Assembly (NCBI GenBank): GCA_963661535.1 | Contig: CAVLCC010000066.1 | Span: 1 to 8,220, forward strand | Source: CAVLCC01 sp963661535 | Lineage (GTDB): Bacteria > Actinomycetota > Coriobacteriia > Coriobacteriales > CADBOM01 | DNA length: 8,220 nucleotides | Direction: 5' to 3' | The notes under the pieces: model-generated | Databases searched by the model: none | The model's input: the letters and a program-made list of their open reading frames with translations, nothing else | Told to the model about the DNA's origin: nothing | Shown: piece after piece, positions 1 through 6,623 of the stretch | How the letters are laid out: each line of letters starts with the position of its first letter | Position numbering within the stretch: position 1 is the first letter of the stretch | Position numbers and translations under genes: made by a program

Positions 1-1317
1 CTTCATATCTATCTCATCTAAATCAATTAGTGCCTCGATAGAAGAGTCTTTTGGAACAAGAAGTTGAATAAGTTCTTTTGAATCGTGACAAATAATCTTG
101 CATGTTCTAAATATTTCTAAAAGCAAATCTTTGACTTGCTCATCTTCTACAATGCAAGCTTTTTGACCGGTATATACAATTAGTCGCTCAGATGTTCCAA
201 AGAGTTTATTGCCGCCGGTTGTATCGTGATATAGAGATATATATCCTTTTTCTTCTTTACAAAAACGTTTGATTTCTTGTATAGACGCATCTTGTGTCAA
301 TATCTCCACAGGCTCCTGTAGAGGAATCCTGTTTGCATCGCTTGTTTGAAACTCATCAATTTCACTTTCGGATGCAATAGATAAAAACTTGCCCATCTGA
401 GTCACAAATCCATACTTATCAAATGCTTTCATTACATTTTCTAGTTTATAAGATGGAAAACTAATTGAGTCAATATCGATATCGATATCAAGATCTCTAA
501 CAATTGTTGCAACAGTTCTGTTGGCAAAAAGTTGATCTTGCTTGTTTTCTAGCTTTTTGTGCATGTTGCCGCCAATATCTTCGATATGCTCAAAAATCCC
601 TTCGATATTTTCATATTTGCGCAACAGCTTAGCTGCATTAACCTTTCCAATTCCCTCGATACCTAAAATGTTGTCGCTTGAATCTCCTTTAAGAGCAATA
701 AAATCAGGAATCTGGTCAGGATTTATTCCATACTCACTATTAACTTCATCTGGGTCATAAATCTTTATGTTGGATAGTCCTCTTTTGGTAGCAACGATAT
801 TTGTATGCTCACTAGCAAGCTGCATAACATCGCGATCCCCGCTTACAAGAAGCATGCGCACACCTATGGCATCTCCTTTAGCTGCCAGTGTGCCTAGGAT
901 GTCGTCGCCCTCCCAGCCATCTAATTTAACAACTGGTATATTTAGAGATTCTAAAATTTCTTCGATAATAGGAAATTGTTCTTTTAATGCTGGATTTGTA
1001 GGGGGGCGTTGAGCCTTATATTCTGGTATGGCATCAAATCTAAATTGTGGTATTCCAGCGTCAAATGCACAAATAATAGCATCTGGAGAAAGCTGATCTA
1101 TCATCTTGGTTAGCATGGAGATAAAACCAAAAGCTGCATTTGTATGCGTTCCGTTTGCATCTGTCATATATTCAGGAACTGCATGAAATGCCCTGTGCAT
1201 CAAGCTGTTTCCATCAATTACAACAACACGTTTTTCTGGGGATTTTTGTTCATCGTCTAAAACGTCATCGTCTAAGTTTGAATTGTCGCTATCGAGGTTA
1301 TCCAAAGAACTTACCAT
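1..1317 (-). CDS. polA: DNA polymerase I, N-terminal 439 residues (5'-3' exonuclease domain and start of the next domain); 3' end outside the window
   Basis: DNA polymerase I removes RNA primers and fills gaps in replication and repair. The visible part is the FEN-like 5'-3' exonuclease. It opens with VVVIDGNSLMHRAFHAVP (residues 31-48, with the metal ligand D35), followed by FDAG near 85-88, the metal-binding acidic stretch WEGDDILGTLA (135-145; the family usually has YEADD), LLVSGDRDVMQLAS, and the helix-hairpin-helix region GDSSDNILGIEGIGKVNAAK. The rest leads into the inactive or active 3'-5' exonuclease region; polymerase motifs lie off the left edge. The start ATG at 1317 has an SD GGAGAG eight bases upstream. 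A highly acidic extension of about 28 residues precedes the first conserved strand, longer than in Escherichia coli PolA. A (GATATC)n-like stretch near 473-490 encodes an in-frame Asp-Ile repeat (DIDIDID). A 157-bp gap separates it from the upstream regulator gene. Confidence 0.95.
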   Translation of the reverse strand, partial: MVSSLDNLDSDNSNLDDDVLDDEQKSPEKRVVVIDGNSLMHRAFHAVPEYMTDANGTHTNAAFGFISMLTKMIDQLSPDAIICAFDAGIPQFRFDAIPEYKAQRPPTNPALKEQFPIIEEILESLNIPVVKLDGWEGDDILGTLAAKGDAIGVRMLLVSGDRDVMQLASEHTNIVATKRGLSNIKIYDPDEVNSEYGINPDQIPDFIALKGDSSDNILGIEGIGKVNAAKLLRKYENIEGIFEHIEDIGGNMHKKLENKQDQLFANRTVATIVRDLDIDIDIDSISFPSYKLENVMKAFDKYGFVTQMGKFLSIASESEIDEFQTSDANRIPLQEPVEILTQDASIQEIKRFCKEEKGYISLYHDTTGGNKLFGTSERLIVYTGQKACIVEDEQVKDLLLEIFRTCKIICHDSKELIQLLVPKDSSIEALIDLDEIDMK

Positions 1318-1325
1318 AAATTTAT

Positions 1326-1331
1326 CTCTCC
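1326..1331 (-). promoter_or_regulatory. Ribosome binding site of polA
   Basis: The minus strand reads GGAGAG, eight bases before the ATG at 1317. It fixes the polA start and makes the acidic N-terminal extension part of the predicted protein. Confidence 0.7.
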
Positions 1332-1377
1332 AAATTTTTGTATGATTTATATTGTCAGTTAAATATCTAGCGTTGTT

Positions 1378-1413
1378 TCATAAGACTTGCGCATTAACTT
1401 ACAAAACTTATGA
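1378..1413. repeat. 7-bp inverted repeat in the polA upstream region
   Basis: Arms TCATAAG (1378-1384) and CTTATGA (1407-1413) are perfect inverted copies with a 22-bp spacer. They lie 60-95 bp upstream of the polA start. No T-run follows, so it is not an intrinsic terminator; it may be an operator or chance. A TTGACT sequence on the minus strand near 1432-1437 could be a -35 element, but I see no convincing -10 partner. Confidence 0.3.
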
Positions 1414-1474
1414 GCTCACAAATTGTAAACTAGTCAAATATGTCGCGCCAGACGCACTAGTTACTCTAATCGCT

Positions 1475-2152
1475 CTAATAGCTCCATAAATATCCAACGC
1501 CTCTAACAGTCTTTAGATACTGAGCCAAATCTGGACCTAGCTTTGCTCTAATGCGTCTTACGTGAACGTCAACTGTTCTAGAGCCTCCATAGTAGTCAAA
1601 GTCCCAAACACGGCTAAGAAGCGCGTCGCGTGAATATGTGTGACCGGGATGTGTAACCATAAAGGCAAGCAAAGCATACTCTAGATATGTAAAATCAACA
1701 GGTTCCTCCCCTATTTTTACTTGATAAGTAGATAGGTTTATAGACAAAGAACCTTGCCTTATAAAGTCGTTTGCGCCAATCTCTTCGCCTGGCCAAAGAA
1801 GTCTTCTAATGCGAGCAGAAAGTTCGTCATCGCTAGAGTCTTTGCAAATAAAGTCGCTAGTGATTTGAACTGGTAAACGCAAAGTTGACAAAACCTCGTT
1901 GCCAACAATTAGCAGCATCGAAAACTCACCTTCACCAGAAATAACATTTTCATTTTCTGTTAAGCGTTCAAGATCATCTTTTGTTACATCTGCAATCATT
2001 AAGTCAAAGTCATCAGAAAAGTGACCATGCAATGAGTCGGTAAATGAACCTTTTCCAAAGCTAAGAGAAGCTTCCATCGAACTGCAAACTTGCTCAATTC
2101 TTTTAACCAAACTTGGCTGAACTGTATAGGCAATTATCTTTTTGGGATGCAT
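1475..2152 (-). CDS. OmpR/PhoB-family winged-helix regulator with atypical receiver, GlnR-like
   Basis: This is a 225-aa transcription factor with an N-terminal receiver-like domain (about 4-120) and a C-terminal winged helix (about 130-222). The wing and recognition-helix region holds VDFTYLEYALLAFM and YYGGSRTVDVHVRRIRAKLG, ending in the TVRGVGYLW wing typical of OmpR/PhoB proteins. The receiver keeps an aspartate at the phosphoacceptor position (D55 in DLMIADV) and a lysine near the end (K104). It lacks the N-terminal acidic pair that binds Mg2+ (the strand reads IIAYT) and the usual Ser/Thr switch. This degeneracy is typical of orphan, unphosphorylated regulators such as actinobacterial GlnR. 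No histidine kinase is adjacent. It starts 18 bp after glnA with a strong SD (AAGGGGG, eight bases from ATG), so it is very likely co-transcribed with glnA. The context suggests nitrogen control; the GlnR assignment is inference, and another OmpR-type role is possible. Confidence 0.9.
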   Translation of the reverse strand: MHPKKIIAYTVQPSLVKRIEQVCSSMEASLSFGKGSFTDSLHGHFSDDFDLMIADVTKDDLERLTENENVISGEGEFSMLLIVGNEVLSTLRLPVQITSDFICKDSSDDELSARIRRLLWPGEEIGANDFIRQGSLSINLSTYQVKIGEEPVDFTYLEYALLAFMVTHPGHTYSRDALLSRVWDFDYYGGSRTVDVHVRRIRAKLGPDLAQYLKTVRGVGYLWSY

Positions 2153-2170
2153 ATCAATAAACCCCCTTAA

Positions 2171-3508
2171 TTACAAAACTGAGAGGAGATTATCGATCTC
2201 CCACTGAGTAACGGTTTTGTTATATGCTTCACATTCTTCTTGTTTGGACTTGATTATGTAGTTAAAAATATGCTCTCCCAAAAGCTCGTGCATAAAATCA
2301 GACTCCTCAAATATATTTAGAGCATCAGACAAAGTAGACGGAAGTGCTTTTATGCCATGTTGAGCTAGATCTTTATGAGACATTGCAGATAGATCTATTC
2401 CGTCACACCCTTTGGGGAGCTCGAGCTCATCTTCAATGCCTTTTAGACCGGCTGCAATAGTTGCAGCAAATGCAAGGTAAGGATTTGCTGCAGGGTCTGC
2501 ATTTCTGAGTTCTGCTCTAGAGGAGGCCTCATCATTAGGTCTGTATGCAGGAATTCTCACCATAGCAGACCTGTTTGATTTGCCCCAAGCAATAAATCTT
2601 GCAGTTCCCTTGCTAGACATAAGGCGCTTGTATGAATTTATATACTGATTTGTGGTTATAGCAAACTCGGGCGCATACTTCAACATTCCAGCAATGTAGT
2701 GCTTGGCTGTTTTTGAAAGCCCTAGTCCGCTTAAGTCTGATGAGTTAAAAAATACATTGTCTCCGTTTGAATTAAATAATGAATGATGCAAGTGCATGCC
2801 GCTTCCGTTAAAGTCCCCTCTAGGCATTGGCATAAATGTTGCATATACACCGTGTAGCAGGGCAGTTTCTTTAACAACAAGCCTGTAGGTCATAACCGCA
2901 TCTGCCATAGATAGAGCATCTGAATGGCGCAGGTCAATTTCTTGTTGAGACGGAGAACATTCGTGATGTGAATATTCAACTGGGATCGACATTTTCTCCA
3001 AAGTTAAAATTGTATCTCTTCGCATGTCACTTGCGTGGTCTGCAGAAGTGAGGTCAAAATAACCCGCAGTATCTATTGGCTTTAGAGATTTATCATCTTC
3101 AAAATAGTAGTATTCAAGCTCTGTGCCGATATTAACCGTATAGCCCATAGACTTGGCTTTTGCTACAACTTTTTTTAGCACGTTGCGCGGATCGCCATCA
3201 AAGGGAGTTCCATCTGGATTTTTTATTTCACAAAACATCCTAGCTACGCCATTTGTGTTTGGTCGCCAAGGCAAAACCTGAAACGTACTAGCCAAAGGAT
3301 AAGCTAAAATGTCTGACTCTTGCACATTAGAAAATCCAGAAACTGACGATCCGTCAAATCCAATGCCATTTTCTAAAGCACTCTCTATCTCACTATTAGT
3401 TAGAGCCATAGATTTTAGATTGCCCAAAACGTCGGTAAACCAAAGGCGGATAAAGTGAATATCTCGCTCTTCTACCTGCTTTAATACAAAATCTTTATTG
3501 TTAAGCAT
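2171..3508 (-). CDS. glnA: Type I-alpha glutamine synthetase, GlnA2-like
   Basis: It catalyses ATP-dependent condensation of ammonia and glutamate to glutamine in the cytoplasm, as a dodecamer in this family. The N-terminus (FVLKQVEERDIHFIRLWFTD) closely matches actinobacterial GlnA2, and starting at ATG 3508 gives 445 aa, the normal length. An in-frame GTG at 3520 would add four residues; neither start has a strong SD. Visible motifs are the beta-grasp FDGSS loop, ELEYYYFE, SHHECSPSQQEID with metal-binding residues, NGSGMHLHHSL, NSYKRL, and NRSAMVRIPAY followed by RAELRNADPAANPYLAF (substrate and ATP contacts). The type I-beta insertion and adenylylation site are not evident, so it should be regulated by feedback or transcription. 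At the position of Bacillus subtilis Arg62, the glutamine feedback residue, this protein has Asn (GFSN, residue 61). It heads a probable operon with the GlnR-like gene and is divergent from glnN. Confidence 0.95.
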   Translation of the reverse strand: MLNNKDFVLKQVEERDIHFIRLWFTDVLGNLKSMALTNSEIESALENGIGFDGSSVSGFSNVQESDILAYPLASTFQVLPWRPNTNGVARMFCEIKNPDGTPFDGDPRNVLKKVVAKAKSMGYTVNIGTELEYYYFEDDKSLKPIDTAGYFDLTSADHASDMRRDTILTLEKMSIPVEYSHHECSPSQQEIDLRHSDALSMADAVMTYRLVVKETALLHGVYATFMPMPRGDFNGSGMHLHHSLFNSNGDNVFFNSSDLSGLGLSKTAKHYIAGMLKYAPEFAITTNQYINSYKRLMSSKGTARFIAWGKSNRSAMVRIPAYRPNDEASSRAELRNADPAANPYLAFAATIAAGLKGIEDELELPKGCDGIDLSAMSHKDLAQHGIKALPSTLSDALNIFEESDFMHELLGEHIFNYIIKSKQEECEAYNKTVTQWEIDNLLSVL

Positions 3509-3611
3509 ATTTATCTTCACTTTCTTAAGGGTTTTTTGCTCGTTCCCTCTAAAATAACTTTTTAATGAGCCTTGAGCGTTGTATTAAACAACTGTTAAAT
3601 AACTAGACCCA

Positions 3612-3640
3612 TTTATAATCTGTTCAAAACTGTATATAAA
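3612..3640 (-). promoter_or_regulatory. Candidate sigma-70-type promoter for glnA
   Basis: On the minus strand, TTTATA (3635-3640) and TATAAA (3612-3617) are separated by 17 bp, giving a leader of about 100 bases before the glnA start. In DNA this AT-rich such matches can arise by chance, so the call is tentative. Confidence 0.35.
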
Positions 3641-3700
3641 TATGTTTATCAAATAATATACTTTAATTAACCATGTTGTGATTGCAAAATATTCGTTTTC

Positions 3701-3738
3701 GTTACCAAAACTAAAAACAATCGAAAAAAACTCGAAAC
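3701..3738 (+). promoter_or_regulatory. Candidate GlnR operator: four 5-bp boxes at 11-bp steps
   Basis: The sequence reads GTTAC-n6-TAAAA-n6-GAAAA-n6-GAAAC. Published actinobacterial GlnR sites follow gTnAC-n6-GaAAC-n6-GtnAC-n6-GAAAc. The first and fourth boxes match fully, the two middle boxes only partly. Spacing is exactly 11 bp throughout, and TCGAAA recurs 11 bp apart at 3721 and 3732. The site is 127 bp upstream of glnN and close to a gene for a GlnR-like protein. Binding is inferred. Confidence 0.5.
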
Positions 3739-3864
3739 ATTTGAGCGTTAACTTAATTAACATATTGGAGGACAGTAAGAGCAAAAGAACAGATATATTA
3801 AGATTTTACAGACCATATGCTCGTAGAATAAAAGCGTCCTCCACAAGTAGAAAGGTGTTAGAGA

Positions 3865-5964
3865 ATGCCCACAATTTCGGAAAACTATGGTAAGAAAGTT
3901 TTTAACGATCATGTTATGCAAGAGCGCCTACCAAGCGTAACTTACAAAGCGCTCAAATCTGCAATTGACAATGGAGACAAAATTAGTATAGAAGTTGCCA
4001 ACGTTGTTGCCCATGCTATGAAAGAATGGGCAATCGAACAAGGGGCAACTCACTTTACTCACTGGTTTCAGCCTTTAAGCGGTGTTACTTCTGAGAAACA
4101 CGATAGCTTTTTGGATCCATCAGAAGATGGTCGCGCAATGTTGTCATTTTCTGGCAAAGAGCTAATTCAAGGTGAGCCTGATGCATCGAGTTTTCCATCC
4201 GGTGGACTTCGTGCAACGTTTGAAGCTAGAGGCTACACAGCTTGGGACCCAACCAGCTATGCGTTCATTAAAGATGATGTTTTGTGCATTCCAACTGCAT
4301 TTTGCAGCTATACAGGCGAGGCACTTGACAAAAAGACTCCCCTACTTCGTTCTATGGAAGCAGTTAATGACCAAGCACAAAGAGTTTTGGCATATTTTGG
4401 TGAGGATATTGGACGAGTTCAAACTTTTGTGGGACCTGAGCAAGAGTACTTTTTGGTTAAACGCGACGACTACAAAAAGCGCATTGATTTAGCTTTAACC
4501 GGACGTACTTTGTTTGGTTGTCCTCCTAGCAAGGGTCAAGAGCTTGAAGAGCACTATTTTGGAAACATTAGACCTAGAGTTTCTCGCTATATGAAGGAGC
4601 TAGATGACGAGCTTTGGGAGCTAGGGGTTCCTGCTCGCACTAAACACAATGAGGTTGCACCTTCTCAACATGAGCTTGCTCCAATTTATCAGCCTGCAAA
4701 TGTTGCAATTGATGCAAACCTTTTGACTATGGAAATGATGAAGGTAATTGCATTTAGACATGAGCTTGTTTGTTTGCAGCACGAAAAGCCTTTTACAGGA
4801 GTTAATGGCAGCGGCAAACACAACAACTGGTCAATTGGTTCTAAAACCGTAAACCTCCTAGATCCTACTGATCACCCAGCTAAAAACTTGCGTTTCTTGG
4901 TATTTTTGTCGGCTGTAATTGAGGCTGTTAACAACTATCAAGATTTATTGCGTGCAAGTGTTGCAACCGCAGGAAACGATTTGCGCTTAGGTGCAAACGA
5001 GGCTCCTCCTGCAATTGTTTCGATTTTCTTGGGTGATGATTTGAATGCATTGGTTGAGTCGCTAATCGATGGAGTTGAATATAAGGAGACTCCTGAGGGA
5101 CACATGGATTTGGGAGTAAATGTAATTCCTGATATCAAGCAAGACAATACCGACAGAAACCGCACTTCTCCATTTGCATTTACTGGCAATAAGTTTGAGT
5201 TCCGTATGCCTGGTTCTGCAGTTAATTTGGCTGACGCAAACTATGTTCTAAATACTGCAGTTGCAAAATCTCTAAAGACATTTGCAGACATCATGGATAA
5301 GGCAGAAAACAAAAAAGCTGCAGCTTATGACCACGTTGTAGAGGTTCTAAAGACTTGCAAAAATGTTATCTTTAATGGAAATGGCTATAGTGATGAGTGG
5401 AAAGAAGAGGCAAAACGCAGAGGTCTTTCTAATCACCCAAGCACTCCAGATGCTCTTCCAGCTCTTATTGAGGAGAAAAATATTGCACTATGCGAAGAGA
5501 TGGGTGTGTTGTCTCGAGTTGAAATTGAGAGCCGATACAATGCTAAAGTTGAGCAATATGCAAAGGTTATTAACATTGAGGCACTCACAATGCTAAACAT
5601 GGCAAAAACAATGTATATGCCTGCAGTTAGCAAGTTTTCTAGCGAAGTTGCACAATCTTTGGCTACCAAGAAAGGTCTTGGATTTACATGCAGAGGCGAA
5701 GAGCAGCTTTTGGATATGCTAAGCTCTGGTCTTACAAAGATTGCTGATGCTATTGAAGAACTTGAAGGAAAAGATGCTGCTGCCATATCTATTGAAGACG
5801 ACCTGACACGTGCTAAGGCTTATCATGAGTCGGTTATTCCATCAATGCAAACTTTGCGTGAAGCAGTAGATTCGATGGAAGAGATTTGTCCTGAAGAAGA
5901 GTGGCCTGTACCGAGCTATAACAGAATGTTGTTCTACAGCACAAACACTTGCGCCAAGAAGTAG
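3865..5964 (+). CDS. glnN: Type III glutamine synthetase
   Basis: It makes glutamine from glutamate, ammonia and ATP; type III enzymes are large dodecamers with subunits of about 700-730 aa. At 699 aa this one appears complete. Type III signatures in order are THWFQPLSG (64-73), FPSGGLRATFEARGYTAW (110-127), EQEYFLV (192-198), ARTKHNEVAPSQHELAP (257-273), HEKPFTGVNGSGKHNNWS (306-323) and NRTSPFAFTGNKFEFRMPGS (432-451). The C-terminal third is helical and rich in Lys, Glu and Ala, as in the family. The ATG at 3865 is preceded by AAAGGTG at seven bases. It is monocistronic, is divergent from glnA and ends 92 bases before an intrinsic terminator. A candidate GlnR site upstream suggests nitrogen-dependent expression. 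Having both type I and type III enzymes side by side suggests differing conditions of use, which is inference. Confidence 0.97.
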   Translation: MPTISENYGKKVFNDHVMQERLPSVTYKALKSAIDNGDKISIEVANVVAHAMKEWAIEQGATHFTHWFQPLSGVTSEKHDSFLDPSEDGRAMLSFSGKELIQGEPDASSFPSGGLRATFEARGYTAWDPTSYAFIKDDVLCIPTAFCSYTGEALDKKTPLLRSMEAVNDQAQRVLAYFGEDIGRVQTFVGPEQEYFLVKRDDYKKRIDLALTGRTLFGCPPSKGQELEEHYFGNIRPRVSRYMKELDDELWELGVPARTKHNEVAPSQHELAPIYQPANVAIDANLLTMEMMKVIAFRHELVCLQHEKPFTGVNGSGKHNNWSIGSKTVNLLDPTDHPAKNLRFLVFLSAVIEAVNNYQDLLRASVATAGNDLRLGANEAPPAIVSIFLGDDLNALVESLIDGVEYKETPEGHMDLGVNVIPDIKQDNTDRNRTSPFAFTGNKFEFRMPGSAVNLADANYVLNTAVAKSLKTFADIMDKAENKKAAAYDHVVEVLKTCKNVIFNGNGYSDEWKEEAKRRGLSNHPSTPDALPALIEEKNIALCEEMGVLSRVEIESRYNAKVEQYAKVINIEALTMLNMAKTMYMPAVSKFSSEVAQSLATKKGLGFTCRGEEQLLDMLSSGLTKIADAIEELEGKDAAAISIEDDLTRAKAYHESVIPSMQTLREAVDSMEEICPEEEWPVPSYNRMLFYSTNTCAKK

Positions 5965-6056
5965 TTTTGATGGGTTGATGTTTGTGATCTTGGTGTTGGT
6001 TGTGGGCGCTGGATTTTAGTGCTTAGCGAAACACTCTATAAAGTATTTAAAAAGGG

Positions 6057-6085
6057 GGAGGCGCCTTGTTGGGTGTCTCCTTTTT
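6057..6085 (+). terminator. Intrinsic terminator after glnN
   Basis: Left arm GGAGGCGCC (6057-6065), loop TTGTTG and right arm GGTGTCTCC (6072-6080) form a 9-bp stem with two G-U pairs, followed by TTTTTGTTTG. The preceding A-run can extend the stem through G-U and A-U pairs. It ends the glnN transcript about 120 bases after the stop codon. Confidence 0.9.
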
Positions 6086-6130
6086 GTTTGTTAATGATTA
6101 TTTAAAGTTTTCCCTCTGCTATTATGTCTC

Positions 6131-6178
6131 CTACATCTTTGGATTTTCTTGCTCGATTTCTTTTTCTTCTTCTGCCAT
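6131..6178 (-). CDS. Possible 15-codon micro-ORF, perhaps the start of a broken gene
   Basis: A well-formed SD (AAAGGAAG) lies five bases before ATG 6178 and opens a Glu/Lys-rich peptide, MAEEEKEIEQENPKM, which stops at TAG 6131-6133. In the neighbouring frame the same strand continues as KDVGDIIAEGKL to a TAA. One indel near the stop would therefore give a protein of about 26 aa. Function is unknown. It may be a small gene, a frameshifted remnant, or chance in purine-rich DNA. Confidence 0.25.
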   Translation of the reverse strand: MAEEEKEIEQENPKM

Positions 6179-6192
6179 TTTTTCTTCCTTTC

Positions 6193-6239
6193 CGCCTGTG
6201 CAGGCGTGTCGTGTCCTAGAGGTATGCACCCCTAGCTAG
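6193..6239. repeat. Two adjacent short hairpins at the chromosome/island edge
   Basis: CGCCTG (6193-6198) and CAGGCG (6201-6206) form one compact hairpin. CTAGAGG (6216-6222) and CCCCTAG (6229-6235) form a second with one mismatch and loop TATGCA, followed by CTAGCTAG. Neither has a T-run. The patch is GC-richer than its surroundings and sits between the housekeeping genes and the phage-like island, so it may mark an old boundary. No matching second copy is in the window. Confidence 0.35.
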
Positions 6240-6249
6240 CGAATATATG

Positions 6250-6271
6250 AAAAAACCACCTTTGCGGGTGG
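6250..6271 (-). terminator. Intrinsic terminator closing the minus-strand island genes
   Basis: On the minus strand CCACC (from 6271) and GGTGG (to 6256) form a stem with a six-base loop, followed directly by TTTTTT (6255-6250). It ends transcripts coming from the 59-aa gene. It shares the CCACC/GGTGG arms with the terminator at 7831-7856. Confidence 0.75.
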
Positions 6272-6293
6272 CTTAGTCAATAAAATAAATATG

Positions 6294-6324
6294 TTCAGTT
6301 GTCCGAATAACTCGGATAACTGAA
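6294..6324. repeat. 13-bp inverted repeat
   Basis: TTCAGTTGTCCGA (6294-6306) and TCGGATAACTGAA (6312-6324) are inverted copies with one mismatch and a 5-bp spacer; the mismatch becomes a G-U pair in plus-strand RNA. No T-run follows. It lies between the end of the 59-aa gene and its terminator and overlaps the YAACT array. Confidence 0.7.
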
Positions 6325-6370
6325 ATAACTGATTGTAACTATCGCAACTGTACGTGTAACTATCGCAACT
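6308..6370 (+). repeat. Array 1 of YAACT pentamers spaced about 9 bp
   Basis: TAACT or CAACT begins at 6308, 6317, 6326, 6336, 6345, 6357 and 6366. Steps are 9, 9, 10, 9, 12 and 9 bp. The last four copies sit in the 18-bp tandem repeat. All copies are in one orientation. The function is unknown; protein-binding sites of an integrase, repressor or replication protein are options. Confidence 0.7.
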
Positions 6371-6372
6371 GT
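6334..6372. repeat. Tandem 18-bp perfect repeat with 21-bp period
   Basis: TGTAACTATCGCAACTGT occurs at 6334-6351 and again at 6355-6372, separated by ACG. The second copy ends at the last base of the stop codon of the 59-aa gene. No further copies are visible. Confidence 0.9.
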
Positions 6373-6551
6373 TACATAGTTTGGTAGTATTCAACTGATA
6401 ATTTAATGTCGCTAATGTCGTTAGCAAGTTGTTTTAACTCTTGGCACTTAACAGAAAACTCATCGCATTTTTTTACAAATTCATCGTAGTTTATTATTTG
6501 ATGGTGGATATCACAATTTACTGTGTTGCTGGCTTTAATTTCCTTTTCCAT
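6372..6551 (-). CDS. Unknown small protein, 59 aa
   Basis: I do not recognise this protein. It is hydrophilic and helical-looking, begins MEKEIKASNTVNCDIHHQ, and has a Lys/Glu/Asp-rich middle with three Cys (13, 29 and 36) and no membrane segment. ATG 6551 is supported by TTGGAG six bases upstream; a TTG four codons earlier lies on top of that SD and is less likely. It is flanked on both sides by clusters of YAACT pentamers, and its stop codon overlaps an 18-bp tandem repeat. It is followed by a terminator on the same strand. As the second small gene after a toxin-like gene it could be an immunity protein or a repeat-binding protein, but nothing in the sequence shows either. Confidence 0.6.
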   Translation of the reverse strand: MEKEIKASNTVNCDIHHQIINYDEFVKKCDEFSVKCQELKQLANDISDIKLSVEYYQTM

Positions 6552-6623
6552 ATTAAACTCCAATCTTCACGCTCTACGTTTCCGCGTTAACTCTTGTTTT
6601 TTTAGGTATATGTATTTGAATAT

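Larger units (their letters stand above)
3509..3864. other. Divergent glnA/glnN intergenic control region
   Basis: These 356 AT-rich bases separate two divergently transcribed glutamine synthetase genes. They hold a candidate glnA promoter (3612-3640), a GlnR-like operator (3701-3738), and the SD of glnN (AAAGGTG, 3851-3857, seven bases before ATG 3865). A short inverted repeat GTTGT-ATTAA-ACAAC lies near 3579-3593 in the glnA leader. TTAATTAAC occurs twice (around 3664 and 3754). A GGAGG at 3767-3771 has no start codon behind it. Open frames crossing the region have no SD or coding look, so I see no extra gene. Confidence 0.7.

Noticed and set aside
542..1012. Two short plus-strand open frames
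   Set aside because: They lie antisense within polA, have Ser/Ile-rich shadow composition and no SD; polA motifs on the other strand are unambiguous.
3741..3768. glnN promoter with TTGAGC as -35
   Set aside because: No acceptable -10 lies 16-18 bp downstream; the nearest candidates match TATAAT poorly, so it is not listed as a promoter.
3584..3893. Short open frames on both strands in the glnA/glnN intergenic region
   Set aside because: They have no SD and no recognisable protein. One overlaps the glnN start in a different frame, and the region is better explained as regulatory DNA.
4172..5786. Open frames of 66-117 codons in other frames of glnN
   Set aside because: They lie fully inside a complete, motif-rich type III glutamine synthetase gene and are shadows of its codon use.
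6193..6235. tRNA or other structured RNA gene at the island edge
   Set aside because: The two hairpins do not form a cloverleaf, no TTCGAAT-type T-loop is present, and the stretch is too short.
6236..6427. 63-codon minus-strand frame through the repeat and terminator
   Set aside because: It overlaps the 59-aa gene in another frame, runs through the terminator stem and owes its Leu/Cys-rich look to the tandem repeats.
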